Below are positions 46,172 through 59,380 of a stretch of 64,000 bases of DNA, one piece after another. The notes beneath the pieces were generated by a model. It had not been told where the DNA came from. It did not search any database and saw only the letters and a list, made by a program, of their open reading frames with translations. The stretch covers positions 11,259,318 to 11,323,317 of the forward strand of contig NC_061131.1 of the NCBI RefSeq assembly GCF_905220365.1. The letters are read 5' to 3'. Each line of letters starts with the position of its first letter. Positions within the stretch are counted from its first letter, which is position 1. Both the position numbers and the translations under genes were made by a program. This DNA comes from Vanessa cardui (Eukaryota; Arthropoda; Insecta; Lepidoptera; Nymphalidae).

Positions 46172-49100
46172 AAAAGAAAATAGCATATGTTTAATAATCA
46201 ATTTATACAACACAACGGAAAAATAAATACGATTTATTTTACTTTTAAATCATATTATCTGATTAGAAAAAAAATATGTGTCAATACCTTAATAAGTAAT
46301 ACTCTAAATATTGGAATATATTTAAACTCAAAATCTTATAAGGTAATGAATCGTCATTTTCAATACAAATATCAGCGGCCCTGAATATAAACCAAAATTC
46401 CTATAGGAAACTGATTAGCAACTCTTTTTCATCAAGAATATATCTAAATTATTCCGTGAAATTCAGCGAATACTATATCCAATCTACGTAGTTTTGGAAT
46501 ATTTTTTGATATTGGCAGTAAGAAAGTTATTATTTACGATTCACATCTCTTATTTCTGTTTCTGATTTTGTTGGGGATACATATTATATAGTTGTAAATA
46601 TTTTACTATATTTCTGTAAGGATTTAGCTCATTTGTTAAAAATCCTTCTTTGACAATTGTAATGCACTTATATACTTAAGAAACATTGGATATCCCAAAC
46701 TTGTTATTTACGTAATTATTTTAGTTCGTAAAAATAAAAAAAGAACCCTAGGCCAGTATCGTAATTCGGCATAGTTTATGGTACGCAGAACTTAAGGTGC
46801 GTGATGGGGTCGTTAACCGTCGGTTGCCCTTGAGCGTTCCTCGCCCCCACACACAGTAATACGTAAGCAGAACGAACGCACACAATGAAAAACCTTCCGC
46901 GAGACTGTACTAAAAAGTTTGTCGACCTTATTAAGCATGTCAATGTTATCTTTCCCATAATGTTCGTGATACGTATTGTGCCTCGATGTATCGTTTCGAA
47001 GCAATACCAATTTCAAAATATTTAAACCGACTCTAACAGAACTTTATATTTTATGTTACTTCACAAATAAACGTTCCTTTTTAATAAAGTATATTCGCTG
47101 TAATGATAAATCAAATTGGGTGTCTGAATTGTAATGCATTGATATCAGGATCAACGGACGCAGCAAAGCTGTCTCCGTGGCGACGGCCCTCGATCGATCG
47201 GAGCCCTAGACAGCTTCGAATGCGTAAATAATATTATTATATATTTGGCTTTCACAGATCACTTTATAACTCACGTACTCCTAGATACTAAACGTCTCTT
47301 TTATCTTAGCCCATACATAATAGGTGTGTTAATACATAAGTTATTTTTTTATTAATTTATTCTGATATATCAGCATATGTGTAATTATATAAATTGTAAG
47401 TCTATAGCGTCTTTATAAATTATATACATGTATTTCAAAGAAGTTGTTTGTTTTTAGCTCATGCTTAAAAAAGTTTACAGTTTAGCCCACAGAAAAATAG
47501 AGGATACATGGATGTTGCTTCAGTATGAATTATCTTCGAATCTCAAATTATTATATGAATATTTTTATTTATAACCTTAAGATTTCAAACAATATTTACA
47601 AAAAAAACATATATTTACTAGAAGAACTAACTATACAAACATCGTTAACATTGCATTAACTTGTTTTCCGTTTCCACGAGCAAGATGCATTACGTTCGTG
47701 TAATTATGTTATGCAGTTGTATGGATTGAGCGGCGACTAGTATACCGATAGCAATAACAACCTATTTTTATCGTGGTTAAATAGTTTCGACATCAAAATA
47801 ATATTCATTCAATATGCCTTTATCAAATAGTGAGAAGTTTTGTAAGTCAATAGTTCCCGAATTAATATGCAATGTTACAAAAATTATGTAATTTCCGGTA
47901 GCAGAATGCGTTCCTGACTGATCCGTGAACGAACGAATGATGCAACGTTAAAGTGTCGAGGAATTTGCCCCACTAACGAATAAAAGCATTATAAATAAAT
48001 AAGAACACATTTTTTAATCGAAACTGCTTTGTTACAGCGTCAACTGTTTATTTTAGTAGTGACACCAGTACCAAGTGCCAGACGCGACGTCAGAAATCAG
48101 AACTAATTAGACTATTTCTATGAAAGCTTCATTTTGTAATTTGTGATAAATGTTATATTATACGTGTTGCTATGGATAATGCTCATATTTATTGTTATTC
48201 GGGTTGCTAGGGGCAACATCCTTAGCAATAAACTATCAAGAAATTGAACATGTATTCCTTTATCCACAAACAACTCATTAATCTCTTTTTTGTACCACGC
48301 TACACTTTTTTAAGGCTATTATAAAATTATAAATTACTCCAACGACGGTTGTCAACGACGATTGGAGTTTAAATACTAAAAGTCTATATCAATTTATTTG
48401 TAGAAAAAGCATAGCAAGGCAGGATACCTTAACGACTTCTTTCCCAATACTTGTTCTTTATACTTATATATAAAACGCGCAGGTGGTTTTATAAAAACTT
48501 TTACAGATTAATTGAATACAATACTATATAAATAATGTAATGAGGGTATTGCAATATCGTGAGGAATACGACACATAAAGCATTTTATTTTATTACACTT
48601 CTTACGACTAATAGCTCGGGTACGATAAAATTTATGTCACACAATATTGTATATCATTATTATGTAATTAATACAATATATTACTAAAATCATTTCAATA
48701 TTGTTGACCGATATCAAACTATATTCTTGCAACACTTTGTAATAATTACTATCTACTTTTTAAATGTAAAAATATATCTCTAGGAAATTATATTTGTATA
48801 TTCAATATGAAAGGTCTTATCGAGAATCGAATGGTTGGGAAAAGGTTCAGTTCCGCGAAGTAACTCAACGGTTTTTATTGTCTTTTATAACCTGTTTACA
48901 ATTTTTAATATATGAAATAACCCGGAACCTATCGTTTCTCAGAACCAGAGTGTATTAACTCAATGATCGTATAATAAATTCAAGCACTCAAGAGATTTTT
49001 TTTTTTAATTTATCAGCAGATGCATTTTCGTCGTATTATTAAATTGAATTGAACAGTGAAAAAAGGCTTAAATTAATTTTCGACGAAAGAGTACTTTGTC

Positions 49101-49335
49101 TACAGAGTGAATGGCGTAATAAGATAGTTCCTCAAATTTATATTAGGCTTACGATTTGTCACAAAATCGTTTTGGTTTCGAATTAAATTATAGAATAGTA
49201 TTGAGACACGAATATTTGTATCTATAATTTATTCCTCAGTAAATCTCTTAGTTTACTAAAATTGAATTTTAAAATGTTTAATGAATAATGTAACTTAAAT
49301 AACGTAAGCAATTAAAATATATTACAATAAATCAC
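46172..49335 (-). other. BCOR 5' intron
   Basis: AT-rich intron between the 5'UTR exon and the first coding exon. It contains a GC-richer block at about 46790-46910, another at 47150-47215, and an X-box-like motif at 48203-48217. No coding exon or dispersed repeat of families A-D was recognised. Confidence 0.5.
48203..48217. promoter_or_regulatory. RFX X-box-like motif
   Basis: GTTGCTAGGGGCAAC fits the X-box pattern RYYNYY-N(1-3)-RRNRAC bound by RFX factors. A further half-site-like CCTTAGCAA follows at 48219-48228, making a larger imperfect inverted repeat with TTGCTAGGG. It lies in the BCOR 5' intron. Binding is inferred from motif shape only. Confidence 0.35.
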
Positions 49336-49416
49336 CTTTCGATGACAGCTACCCTGCTTGATGAGAGTGACAGCCCCTAATCGCGTTCATGTCTCCTCCT
49401 TTGTTTTTGGTGTAAC
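49336..49416 (-). other. BCOR: BCOR spliced 5'UTR exon
   Basis: On the minus strand an excellent acceptor (ten T bases then CAG, ending at 49417) and a donor (GAAAG/GTGATT) bound an 81-base exon. It has stops in the frame that continues into BCOR. It is GC-richer than its flanks and lies 3.2 kb upstream of the coding exon in the right orientation. Confidence 0.5.
49349..49390 (-). CDS. Upstream ORF in the BCOR leader (13 residues)
   Basis: ATG at 49390-49388, then 13 codons reading MNAIRGCHSHQAG, then TAG ending at 49349, wholly inside the candidate 5'UTR exon. The context before the ATG is GGAGAC, with a purine at -3 (G). If the exon is used, this uORF would reduce or condition BCOR translation. 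The peptide itself has no recognised family. Confidence 0.35.
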   Translation of the reverse strand: MNAIRGCHSHQAG

Positions 49417-51357
49417 CTGAAAAAAAAAAGATGTATTATTACTTTGAATCGTCTGTTTTGCATTTTATTATTTTTAAGAATAAGTTAATGAGTATCAAAC
49501 GACCGATCTTTTGGTATAATAATAAAATACCGGTACTTAATATCTTAACACTGAAGTGAAGTTGGAAAATAGATACGTGAATATCATAATCACAATATAA
49601 ATTGCCTTTTGCAGTTTTTTCCCATAAATATTAAACGTAACTGAATTGATCCTTATTGAAAAAAAAAAAACGATTATTATTTCTTAAAGTGAACTCGAAA
49701 ATCACCAAAAATTATTGTATTTTTATTTTAATATTCCAATATATTGTTCCAGATAATAAGATTGATGTACTTTATAACGATTGCTTAATAATAATTTCAT
49801 CAATTTAAAAAGAGGCATAGTTATCGGCCTCTTAAATATTCATCAAAATTTAGCAATTCTGTAAGAAACGAATTTGAAACGCAACGGTAAATGCGGTCGT
49901 GAATTATACTAATGGACGCTATTGACATGCGAAATTGGATAAAAAATAGAGAATGCAGACGTCAATACGGCGTAGCAACAACGGTTTCTGAAATTTAAGT
50001 TTTATATTTACAGATCATATTCAAATTTATCAAAATATGATATTACCCTGCGCTGATAGTATCCTAATGATCTATTCTTTTTAGAGTACATTCGATTTGG
50101 GTTTAAATAATTCAAAAGCATTTTCGTTTATCGAAAAATAAATTATGAATGTTAAAACAGATACTTCACAGATTCAATATCTATATATAACTGTTTAAAA
50201 TGGGTTAGAATGCACTCAGCCTTAACACATAAACTTAAAACAGATTGATACGCTCTGGAGAAGAGTTCGTTACATTTTATTTGGATCAACACTTTCATAG
50301 GATACAGCGCTACTTGAGTATCTACGAGTGTCATTTGGACATTGACCTACATACAATTCTAACTGATAAACAATTCAGTACATCACGTGAATTGACTTGT
50401 AAAGCGATATTGTTGAATAAACGCAGTCGGCGAATCGTGCCTCATAGTTTACTATTACGTAAGCAATGTTTTTGTTTAACTACGAGTTATTTCTATAGTG
50501 CTTCCGACATATGTAATGTAACGAAAAATATTATCATATTTAAATTCAAACGTCTAAGCTTTTTATCGATTTATTATATGTATTTATAAACACAGCTTTG
50601 TATTTGTATTATTCGTTAAATTAACATTACAATAATCATATTTTATTAAAATATTCAAATACCTAATATACCGTTATTTTGAAGTAAAATAAAAAAAATC
50701 AAAATAAATGGACGGTCTGTTTTGTTGAATATAACGTTTTAACATATTTACTACTAATTATCTGTTTCTGTATTTATTCATTTAACAGACTATACGTATT
50801 CCTATGACTTGGGATGTAAGCTTAACAAAAGAAAATTAATATCATATAAATTCGTATGTATAAAATTATATTTTAGAAGTATCCGCTTCGAATCTTTAAA
50901 AATAGGTACGCTTAAGCTTTTAATTTTGACTGGATAATCTGACGAATATCAAATATATAAAACGTATTTAATTCTCATTAAAACTTTTCATCGCGTCATT
51001 TATCAAGGGATGAAATGTGATCAAACATTCTATATTCAGTCGAACAGAAAAATTATGTTACGCGAACAAAATTCTATAGCTTATTTATCATGGGCACACA
51101 AACACAGTGTGGTATATTTGTGTGCACTATTTATACACGGCTCACAGCTGTGCCGGTCGTTGCCCCCGGTGCGCGAAACAAGGTGAATCGCAAGACTATA
51201 GTTTTTGTCTTCACAACTGAAATGTGACTCGTTTTAATGTGCTAGCAATACATGAGATCACGTCTAAATGCGTGATCGTTACGAAGATTTCTGTCGGCAC
51301 ATTTCATTAAAATATACATACACGTACGTTTATCGCAATTTATACGATTATAATTAT

Positions 51358-51650
51358 ACTAGCGAACCGCCCCAGCTTCGCACGTGAGCAATACTGATAC
51401 TAAATATTCTACAGAATTTGTTTATTTACGACGTCGCGTTAGAAACATCTAAAATTATCAGTGTTTCTTTACTATATTGACCCCGTATCATATAAAAAAA
51501 TCTTTCTCTCGAATCACATTATCTATTAAAATAAACCGCATCAAAATCCGTTACGTAATTTTTAAGGTCTAAGCATACATAACGCACAGGGACAGACATT
51601 GGTAAGCGATTTCGTTTTATACCATATAATGATGATGATTACTTAAGATT
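51358..51650 (+). repeat. Dispersed lepidopteran repeat, family C, copy 2
   Basis: It starts 'actagcgaaccgccccagct', passes 'aatttgtttatttacgac', 'attatcagtgtttctttact' and 'aaccgcatcaaaatccgtta', and ends near 'cgttttataccatataatga'. It matches the copy at 15498-15780 block by block. Non-coding. Confidence 0.75.
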
Positions 51651-53040
51651 TCATCAGATAAGCTTTTATTAATAAACTTGTAATTCTAAGCGTGTAGTGG
51701 GTAGGTATTGTTTGCGTAGGCACATATGACGTGGGCAACAGCGATCATGTGTTAAACACCCGCAGTGCATTAGCACGATGCGTTACAACACTTTCACTGA
51801 GGCACATCGGGACAGCGACCTTATCGACGAAAATGATAATATGCGTTTTTTCACTCTCATATCTTTAAGTATGTTTTAAATGTAATTTATACCAAGTAAC
51901 CGAGATAAGAGACTTTCACGTGTCATAACAACATGATGTAAACATATTTGTATGTACCTATTGTTGCAATTCATTTACGAGTAAAATGATAATGTGTCAT
52001 AGTGTTTTAAATAACAATTTCTTGCAATTTATGAAACATTTAGAATGCATTTAGGAAAACTTGTATGAGAATTTATTCTGAAACAGTCGTCTATATGTTA
52101 AAACACAGACGAATTAGCATGTGGCTCAAATGCGACTTAATTTTCGAATCAATTTCAAAGACCATTAATCTTTTCACCCCTAGAGCTCGGGCGAGCTGTG
52201 CCTACATAATACCTACGAGCTGAATGTGAGCACGCAGCGACATAAATAGGGTTAGGGTAGGAGAACCGAAATTATGTCCTTTCCCTGGGCCTAGAGCCTC
52301 GATAAACGTGACGAGATAATGTATAGGGGGCGTTTAATTGAATAAATATACAAACACCAAACGAAACATTATGGATTTACAAGTAACATATGAAGCATCT
52401 ACGACTCTTTATAAATTTCTTCATCGAAAATTTACGCAGTTTATTTTTTTATATATTACTGGCATTAAAAAAGTCGCAATACCTCTTTATTAACGATTAT
52501 TCGATACGATTTGCGCTGAAATATTGTCCCGTACTTGTACTGTATACCAATTGTCATGGCGATCACGGTATTAACGGAACGGAAGCGGAACGGAATATAG
52601 AAGTTTATGTGCTCGAGCGCCGTCAAGTTACGAGTACATTAAAACCTTCTTCGCGAAAAATACTGGCCATATAATAAACATACGAGCAAAGTTAAACGTT
52701 TAAACGTTTAAAAAACGGTAAAACAATGTTAACATCAATGTCTAATACCATCACTACTGTCACAATATGTTGTATTTTTTATATAAAAATGTTATACAAA
52801 AAATGCACTTCATTTTAATTTACACGTGGCATCTAAATATAGATTTGAGAGTACGTAATAATATGGTACAGGGAACAGCACAATCGATACGATGCTTTTA
52901 TATTTAGAACCACCCACCTCTCAATATAGTATCGCAATTGTCCCTGCTTATCCGAAATAAAATTCGTTTTAAAAATTTTAAAAAATATTACGAACAATAT
53001 ATCTATATATTACCAGTACTATTCTTCCGGGGTGATAACT

Positions 53041-53084
53041 TATCTTATTGATATTATAATTACGATTATAATATCAATAAGATA
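53041..53084. repeat. Perfect 20-bp inverted repeat with 4-base loop
   Basis: Bases 53041-53060 are the exact reverse complement of 53065-53084, separated by TACG. The stem is AT-rich (3 G/C pairs of 20). It could extrude as a cruciform or fold as an RNA hairpin. It is shorter than most insect pre-miRNA hairpins and too perfect for a typical one. Confidence 0.95.
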
Positions 53085-56000
53085 TATGAAAACAAGATAA
53101 AACGTTTTTTTGTTGTCCAACAACATATATTGTCATCAAAAGAACAGCTCTAATTAAAACATAATAAACTAATACATTTTTTAACAATTAAGCATTATTT
53201 AAGAATAATGACATTAAATTCTGGTTTTTCATGCTCTTAATCGAGTGTGAAGCTGCTATGCGAACCTTCTAATATTTTATAATATTATTTGTACATCTCT
53301 ATCCAAAACTCGCTGCTATAAGTTTTGAATATGGGTTTAGTTTTTAGTTAATTTGTTTTTCTTGCCAGTGCCATGTATTATCAGCAACTATAAAAAGTTT
53401 GTACTCAAACGAAACACTACAGTTATTATTTAAGAATACACTCAAAACCATCGCAAAACATATTCGTGAGAGACATCACCGTAAATATAAGTGTCGGTTT
53501 TTGATATTACATAGAAAACAAACAAGTCCTTTTATAACTAAGATTAAAAATAATTACTGTCTGTAGCATTCATAACTTTGCATAATTTATTTTATTCAAT
53601 TATATTTATTTATTACTTATGCGTTTTACACAGACGCCCTTAAAATATGCGCGCGCACGGGAATGCGTTGTTTTACTAAATAGTCGACTCGTACGTACAT
53701 TATTTACTAACAAGAAGTGAGTTAGCAACAATTTCTCAATATTTATTTACAGTTTACGCATGTATACACGTCTAAATACTATTTCACATATCTCTTATGC
53801 AACAAGCTCGTTATATATTTGTTTGTTTAATGCTGTCGTCGAACCTTAACTAATTTTGACAAATGTACATTAGTAAAGTTTTTAAAACTGCCAAAAAGTA
53901 TGACGTACTTACGAGCCGAAGCTTTTAATAAGTGTTCTTTAATAGTCTGTTCTTATATATAATTTATGCTATAACTAATTTCCACTCGCAACTTCGCCCG
54001 CGTGGTGGAATGAAGTGAAGACAGAGATATAATCTTTGACATTTCATGTACCCCCGGGTATTTGAAAAGTGAAAGTGTAAAAAGTTATTTTCTTAATTAT
54101 AAGTTAGGAATAAGGCTACCACCCAATTTTATTTCCCTTTTGTAATTAAAAAATCTTTAAATTTCAATCACAATTATCAAACTAAATGTAGCAGTTTCAT
54201 TATGAGCCTTCATTTTAATTGCCGCCAATGATTATATAATAATTAATTATAATGTCATTCGTACAATAAAGGTCACGTGAAGAAAATAGATTCAAGGCAA
54301 TGAAGCGATGGCGGCGGAAGAAAATGTGACGAGGCAAACATCGAGAGACCGTCAACAAATAGTTCTTCGGGAGAGAAATTCGCTTTGAACGAGTAACCTT
54401 AGTATAATTGCTTGCAATTCTTTTAATTGGAAATACATTCATACAATAAAATGAATGTATAATCGCTACGTCGTCCTCGTGAACGGCGCGTCGTCGTTTT
54501 AAGCGCGTATTTATTTAATTACAAGCCAATTACACGGAATTCAGACTGGCTTTCTGGTTTTACTGTTTCGTTGCAACGTTAAACAAATAATGATACAGAA
54601 ATACAAGCAATATGTTATTGTGCGTTTCGGTTAGGTTGTTAGCTGCGTTCCCCGTCTCGCGGGTCGTGATATCATTTCGCAGCGATGCGCGGGCGCGCCT
54701 GTGGCCCACATATCGTGATCTATTTTTCAACAGCTCGCTCTAGCGCCCTCTATAATTAGAACCGCATTGTTTATTGCGATCGGCCGACTTACACCGAAGC
54801 TTCTACTTCCTGTATCTGTTAACCACGCTTTAGGAATTTACTTTGATATAAATACAATTTGTATAACGAAAACCGACTGATTGTTTTTGCGTACTTTACT
54901 GGACCTTTATATTTAAAAAAAGGTAAACATCCTTTTATTATCGTAAACTTGTGTGTCTTGATTTAAGAAATGTTATTAGAAAATTTAAGACTTTTGAATT
55001 GTCGTGGTAAAAAAAAAGTAGGTAGCTATCATAATTTTAAAATATTCTATAGAAAAAACTGCGCGATGTAAACGTTTTCATGAATCGCATATTTGTAATA
55101 ATGATATACAATTAAATAGTTAACATAAAAACGAAAAGGTTAATTACCTCAATCATTTCCTTAAATCGTCGTGAGCTCAGACGAAACATGGCAAAAACCG
55201 TTCGCGGGTAATCAGCGTGTTTCAAAATAACGTCAGTAAATTCTCATTAGGCTCGTTTAAAGGACTCGACATCTGTCTGATGTCTGAACGAACGCAAATA
55301 GGTCGTGATAAAATACCTGCTGGGTCTATTTTAAGAATTGAAACAACTAGCACTGTCCGTTTGGAATGTGTCCAATATACACATTACAAATTGGGTTTGT
55401 TAATGTATTGTTATGTTTACACTCTCGCTTCATATTGCAGATTATGTTAACTGGCAACATTTAAGTTTAAAAAATATATTACTACATAGAATAGTTATGA
55501 GATAGACCTTTTCTTGTGAATATTACAAATAATTATCACTAAAGATATGATAATTATAAGTGACAATTGAAAACGGATATCAAATATAAATTATAAAGAA
55601 AATACAAGTCGATAAGCACGCTTCCTGTTGATGTGATTGTATGTAAAGAAATAAAAAACTTTCATCGATATTTAATTGGTGTAAAAACATAATCTTCAAG
55701 GTGAAGTTCTACTCGTTTCTGCGTTTTTGCTGTCTAGTAATAAATAACCTTTAATTAATGCGCCTTATTTTGTTTTTTTTTTTTTATTTATTGTTAAGGA
55801 AGAATATTTAATGTAGGTATAGAAAAATTAAAAAAGATCAAAAAAAGAAAAATAGCGTGGTCGTTATTGATGTCGAGAATTTAAAACGATTAAAAGATAA
55901 TTCCTTTAAAACCACCGTTCACCAGCAATATTCAAAATTTCGGGTACAGTATAACGTTACCAGCTTACGATGGTCGGCAAACGGAATTTTAAACAGTATT

Positions 56001-59000
56001 ACTGTGCACTGTTACGGCCAATTCGTGATTGCTTATGCATTATACATATATCTTTAACGCTGAAGTATTTTTTCTACGTAAGTAAGCGCAATCGTTCGCA
56101 GATTTCTCAAAAGATATTCAATAAACTGAGCATGTAGAAGGTCAATGCAAACGATTTAAAATACGTATGCATTACATTTTCTTCGCATCGGGTTTTCAGT
56201 CCATTTTTAAAAAGATATTTTTGAATAAAGTGCAATCGATATTCGACATTTCCCACCGCTACGTAAGCTGAATTACTAATATCACTATTAAAAAGGCACA
56301 TGTTACATAAAACGACCAACATCTTTCATTGTTTCTATTCTGATAACGAATAGGGTTATTGCTATTGGACCTTTTATAACCAAGCTCATTAAATGTTTTC
56401 ATAATTTAACAATAAGTAAGCGTTACTATAATATCTTGATTAATTATATTGATAAGATTCCAATGACAGCTAAAACGTATAATATCGTCGAAATGTAACT
56501 CTCGGATGAACACGTATTATTACACAGCTGTAGACTTTAATCCAATAAGAATCACGTATTGGATAATAATCTAATTATCATTACGTCGGCAATATTATTA
56601 AAACTTTTTTTATGTTTGTTTACTTTTTTCGATATGTACATAAAGTGACGTGGCAATATTTCATTGATTAATGAGTTCTGCACTACGGTATACATGATGC
56701 ATTTGTACGCTAACGGTGGAATAAGGGTCTTCATAAAATGTTTGTGGTGACGGCTTAATATACAAAGAAAATTCTTGTTTTTGATTCAGAACCTTTGAAC
56801 TGATGAAGGTTTAATCACAATCGTTTAAACAGTTTGAAGTATATATATTATGGAAGATGAAAGAAGAAAGTTGAAGAAGATAGAAAATATACAGAAAAAC
56901 TACACGGTTACAAAAGAAAAAAAGGTTGAAATTAATTTTGAGATTCTTCAATTACATATTTGAGTTTAAAGCAAGCTTATTGATAGCAGTAGTAGAAGTC
57001 AGGGTGCGATTGTTTATAGTCTGGATTGTATAGTGAAGTACAAATCTATTAATTACATTATTAATAAACAAATGCTTCCTCATCCTAACAGACCTCGCTA
57101 AAACGACCGCAAGCTCAGAAAGTCACGCTCGTTAGCTCGTCTACAGCGAATTGTGTTCGAGTTGTTTTCCTTCTACTTTGTGGGTCAGTGGGTCAATAGC
57201 TGGTTACTTGAGAATTTTGAAGCAATACCAAACCGGTTCGTGCATTACATTAGCTAAGCCTAACTCGAATATGACCATATCGTTGTAGGCGCAATTCAGC
57301 CAAGGCTCTTGAATACGTGTTTAAAAAAAATTAATTATTATTGTTGTATTTTAAAAATTGTTTACAGTTAATAATAAAATCTATCGATAAATTGATTCGA
57401 AAACCTTTTTCGCACTACTCTACTTTCAATTTTAATTAAGAGATAATAATTCGATTTCGAAATAATAATGAAATAACTACTTTCTATGCATACTGAAGAT
57501 GCAAATGTATTTTATCATTATATAAGTATAAAAAAATGTTCGTATTAATCTAAGGTAGGTTGCGAGTCATAAACACAAATTCAACGACATAAAAGTAAAA
57601 ATTTTTGGAAAGACTAATGTTTCATAAGTTTAAATTTTGAATAAAACATAACCGGCCGTTAGTTCCGGAGTTCAAACAACGGTGACGATTACGCAAGTAG
57701 ATATGAAAATCGTTTTGATGCCAGATAGCAACACGATAAAGATCATAGTTGTGCAAACGACTCGGTCAGCGGGCCAATGTCATACCGCTCCCCGGCGGCC
57801 CGCCTGCTCTAAATACACTGTAACAGCTTAACTACTTTAAAATACATTCTGTTACCCTCAGTTACAAACATCTATCAGAAACTATTATTTACAATTACAT
57901 TTCTACTAGTCTTACTTGAACACTATTACCAAGTTTTATAAACGACATTCAGTATTTATAGCGTTGAATCGTATCGAATTTTTATGTCCTTCGCACAAAT
58001 CTCGAGAGCACTGCAATGTCTTTGAATATCTTTTATGAGGCCAAATTACGTTGTTCTTTCCACATTTGTCACTTTTATAAATAACTTCACGGACCTCGAC
58101 AAATCACATAATGATGTTAAAGTGGCGTGTCTGAACAAGACATCAACCAAAAATTTTTAGATACATTAGCTCAGGTACCCGTTTACATTTACACGACATA
58201 TATTTATATTTATTTTATAAGAAATATATCTAAAAGCTGAAAGCATTTGCATAATCTTTATGCTTTGCTTGCTTGCTTTACCGCTTTTCAGTTGACTGGT
58301 ATCTGAAGTTCTATCGTGGCAAGAATCATGTTTGGCTGACTGTATCATTTGGAAACTTCGTATATACGAATAATATATGGCCAATTTTATGATTGGGCAA
58401 ACATTTACTTGTAAAATGTCTTTATATTCATTGTAGCTTCATAGAGAGCACAAATCAAAAGTTACTTGAACACAGCAATCTCTGAGCAGGTAGTGTGGCA
58501 AACGTTCAGTTCACATAACTGAAAGCACGCTTAATATTCGTTAATCAGACTAGATAGCACCACCTTACCGCACTTGTGTTTTGCTTCGATTAAATCTTAA
58601 ATTTCTTGTCCTTTAAATACCATACCATATTTGAATAACCAGAATGTCAACTATCTACAACATACTTCTATAAACATATATAATCTACATAATTTTTCGA
58701 TTGTTTAAAAACTGTATTTCCCAGATGTTTTTCAACTTGAACATATGTTTCCTTTTATTATTTTTTACTTATCAGTAATTAAATTTAGCCGTACAAAACG
58801 TTATCTTATCAAAGTAAATACTTATTTATTTAAATAACAATGGAGGTAGATGAATCATTAAGAGATTATCTGGAACACCAGAGAGCGCCTTCTGGGAAAC
58901 ACAATATAGTTGTATTTATTTTATTAATACGTCATAGTTTTTATTGCTAAGGAAAATGTAATTCATTATTACATTTTCCATTATACAAAATCCATATTAC

Positions 59001-59082
59001 ATAGGAAATAGTCAGACACTCGTTTATTATTTTGCACTCATTGTTAACGTGAATATTCGTATGAAGCTGTCGCTATGGTTCT

Positions 59083-59380
59083 TTTTTTTTATGGTATAGG
59101 TTGGTGGACGAGCAGATGGGCCACCTGATGGTAAGTAGTCACCATCACCCATAGACAATGACGCTGTAAGAAATATTAACTGTTCCTTACACCGTCAATG
59201 TGCCATCAACCTTGGGAACTAAGTTGTTATGTCCCTTGTGCCTGCAGTTACACTGGCTCACTCACCCTTCAAACCGGAACAAAACAATACTGAGTACTGT
59301 TATTTGGCGGTAGAATAACTGATGAGTGGGTGGTACCTACCCAGACGGGCTTGCACAAAGCCCTACCACCAAGTAAATAT
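59083..59380 (+). repeat. Dispersed lepidopteran repeat, family B, copy 4 (longest)
   Basis: A poly-T start is followed by 'ggtataggttggtggacgag', 'tcaccatcacccatagacaa', 'cctgcagttacactggctca', and a tail absent from the other copies, 'gtgggtggtacctacccaga' with 'gcccttaccaccaag'-type end at about 59325-59375. It is the best-preserved copy. The inverted 'ggtggta'/'taccacc' pair near its end is a possible terminal hairpin. Confidence 0.88.

Noticed and set aside
50245..50589. 114-codon plus-strand frame
   Set aside because: No recognisable family, composition like surrounding AT-rich DNA, no splice or promoter context; a chance frame.
52244..52262. Telomere-like 'tagggttagggtagg'
   Set aside because: Only two imperfect units; insect TTAGG arrays are far longer.
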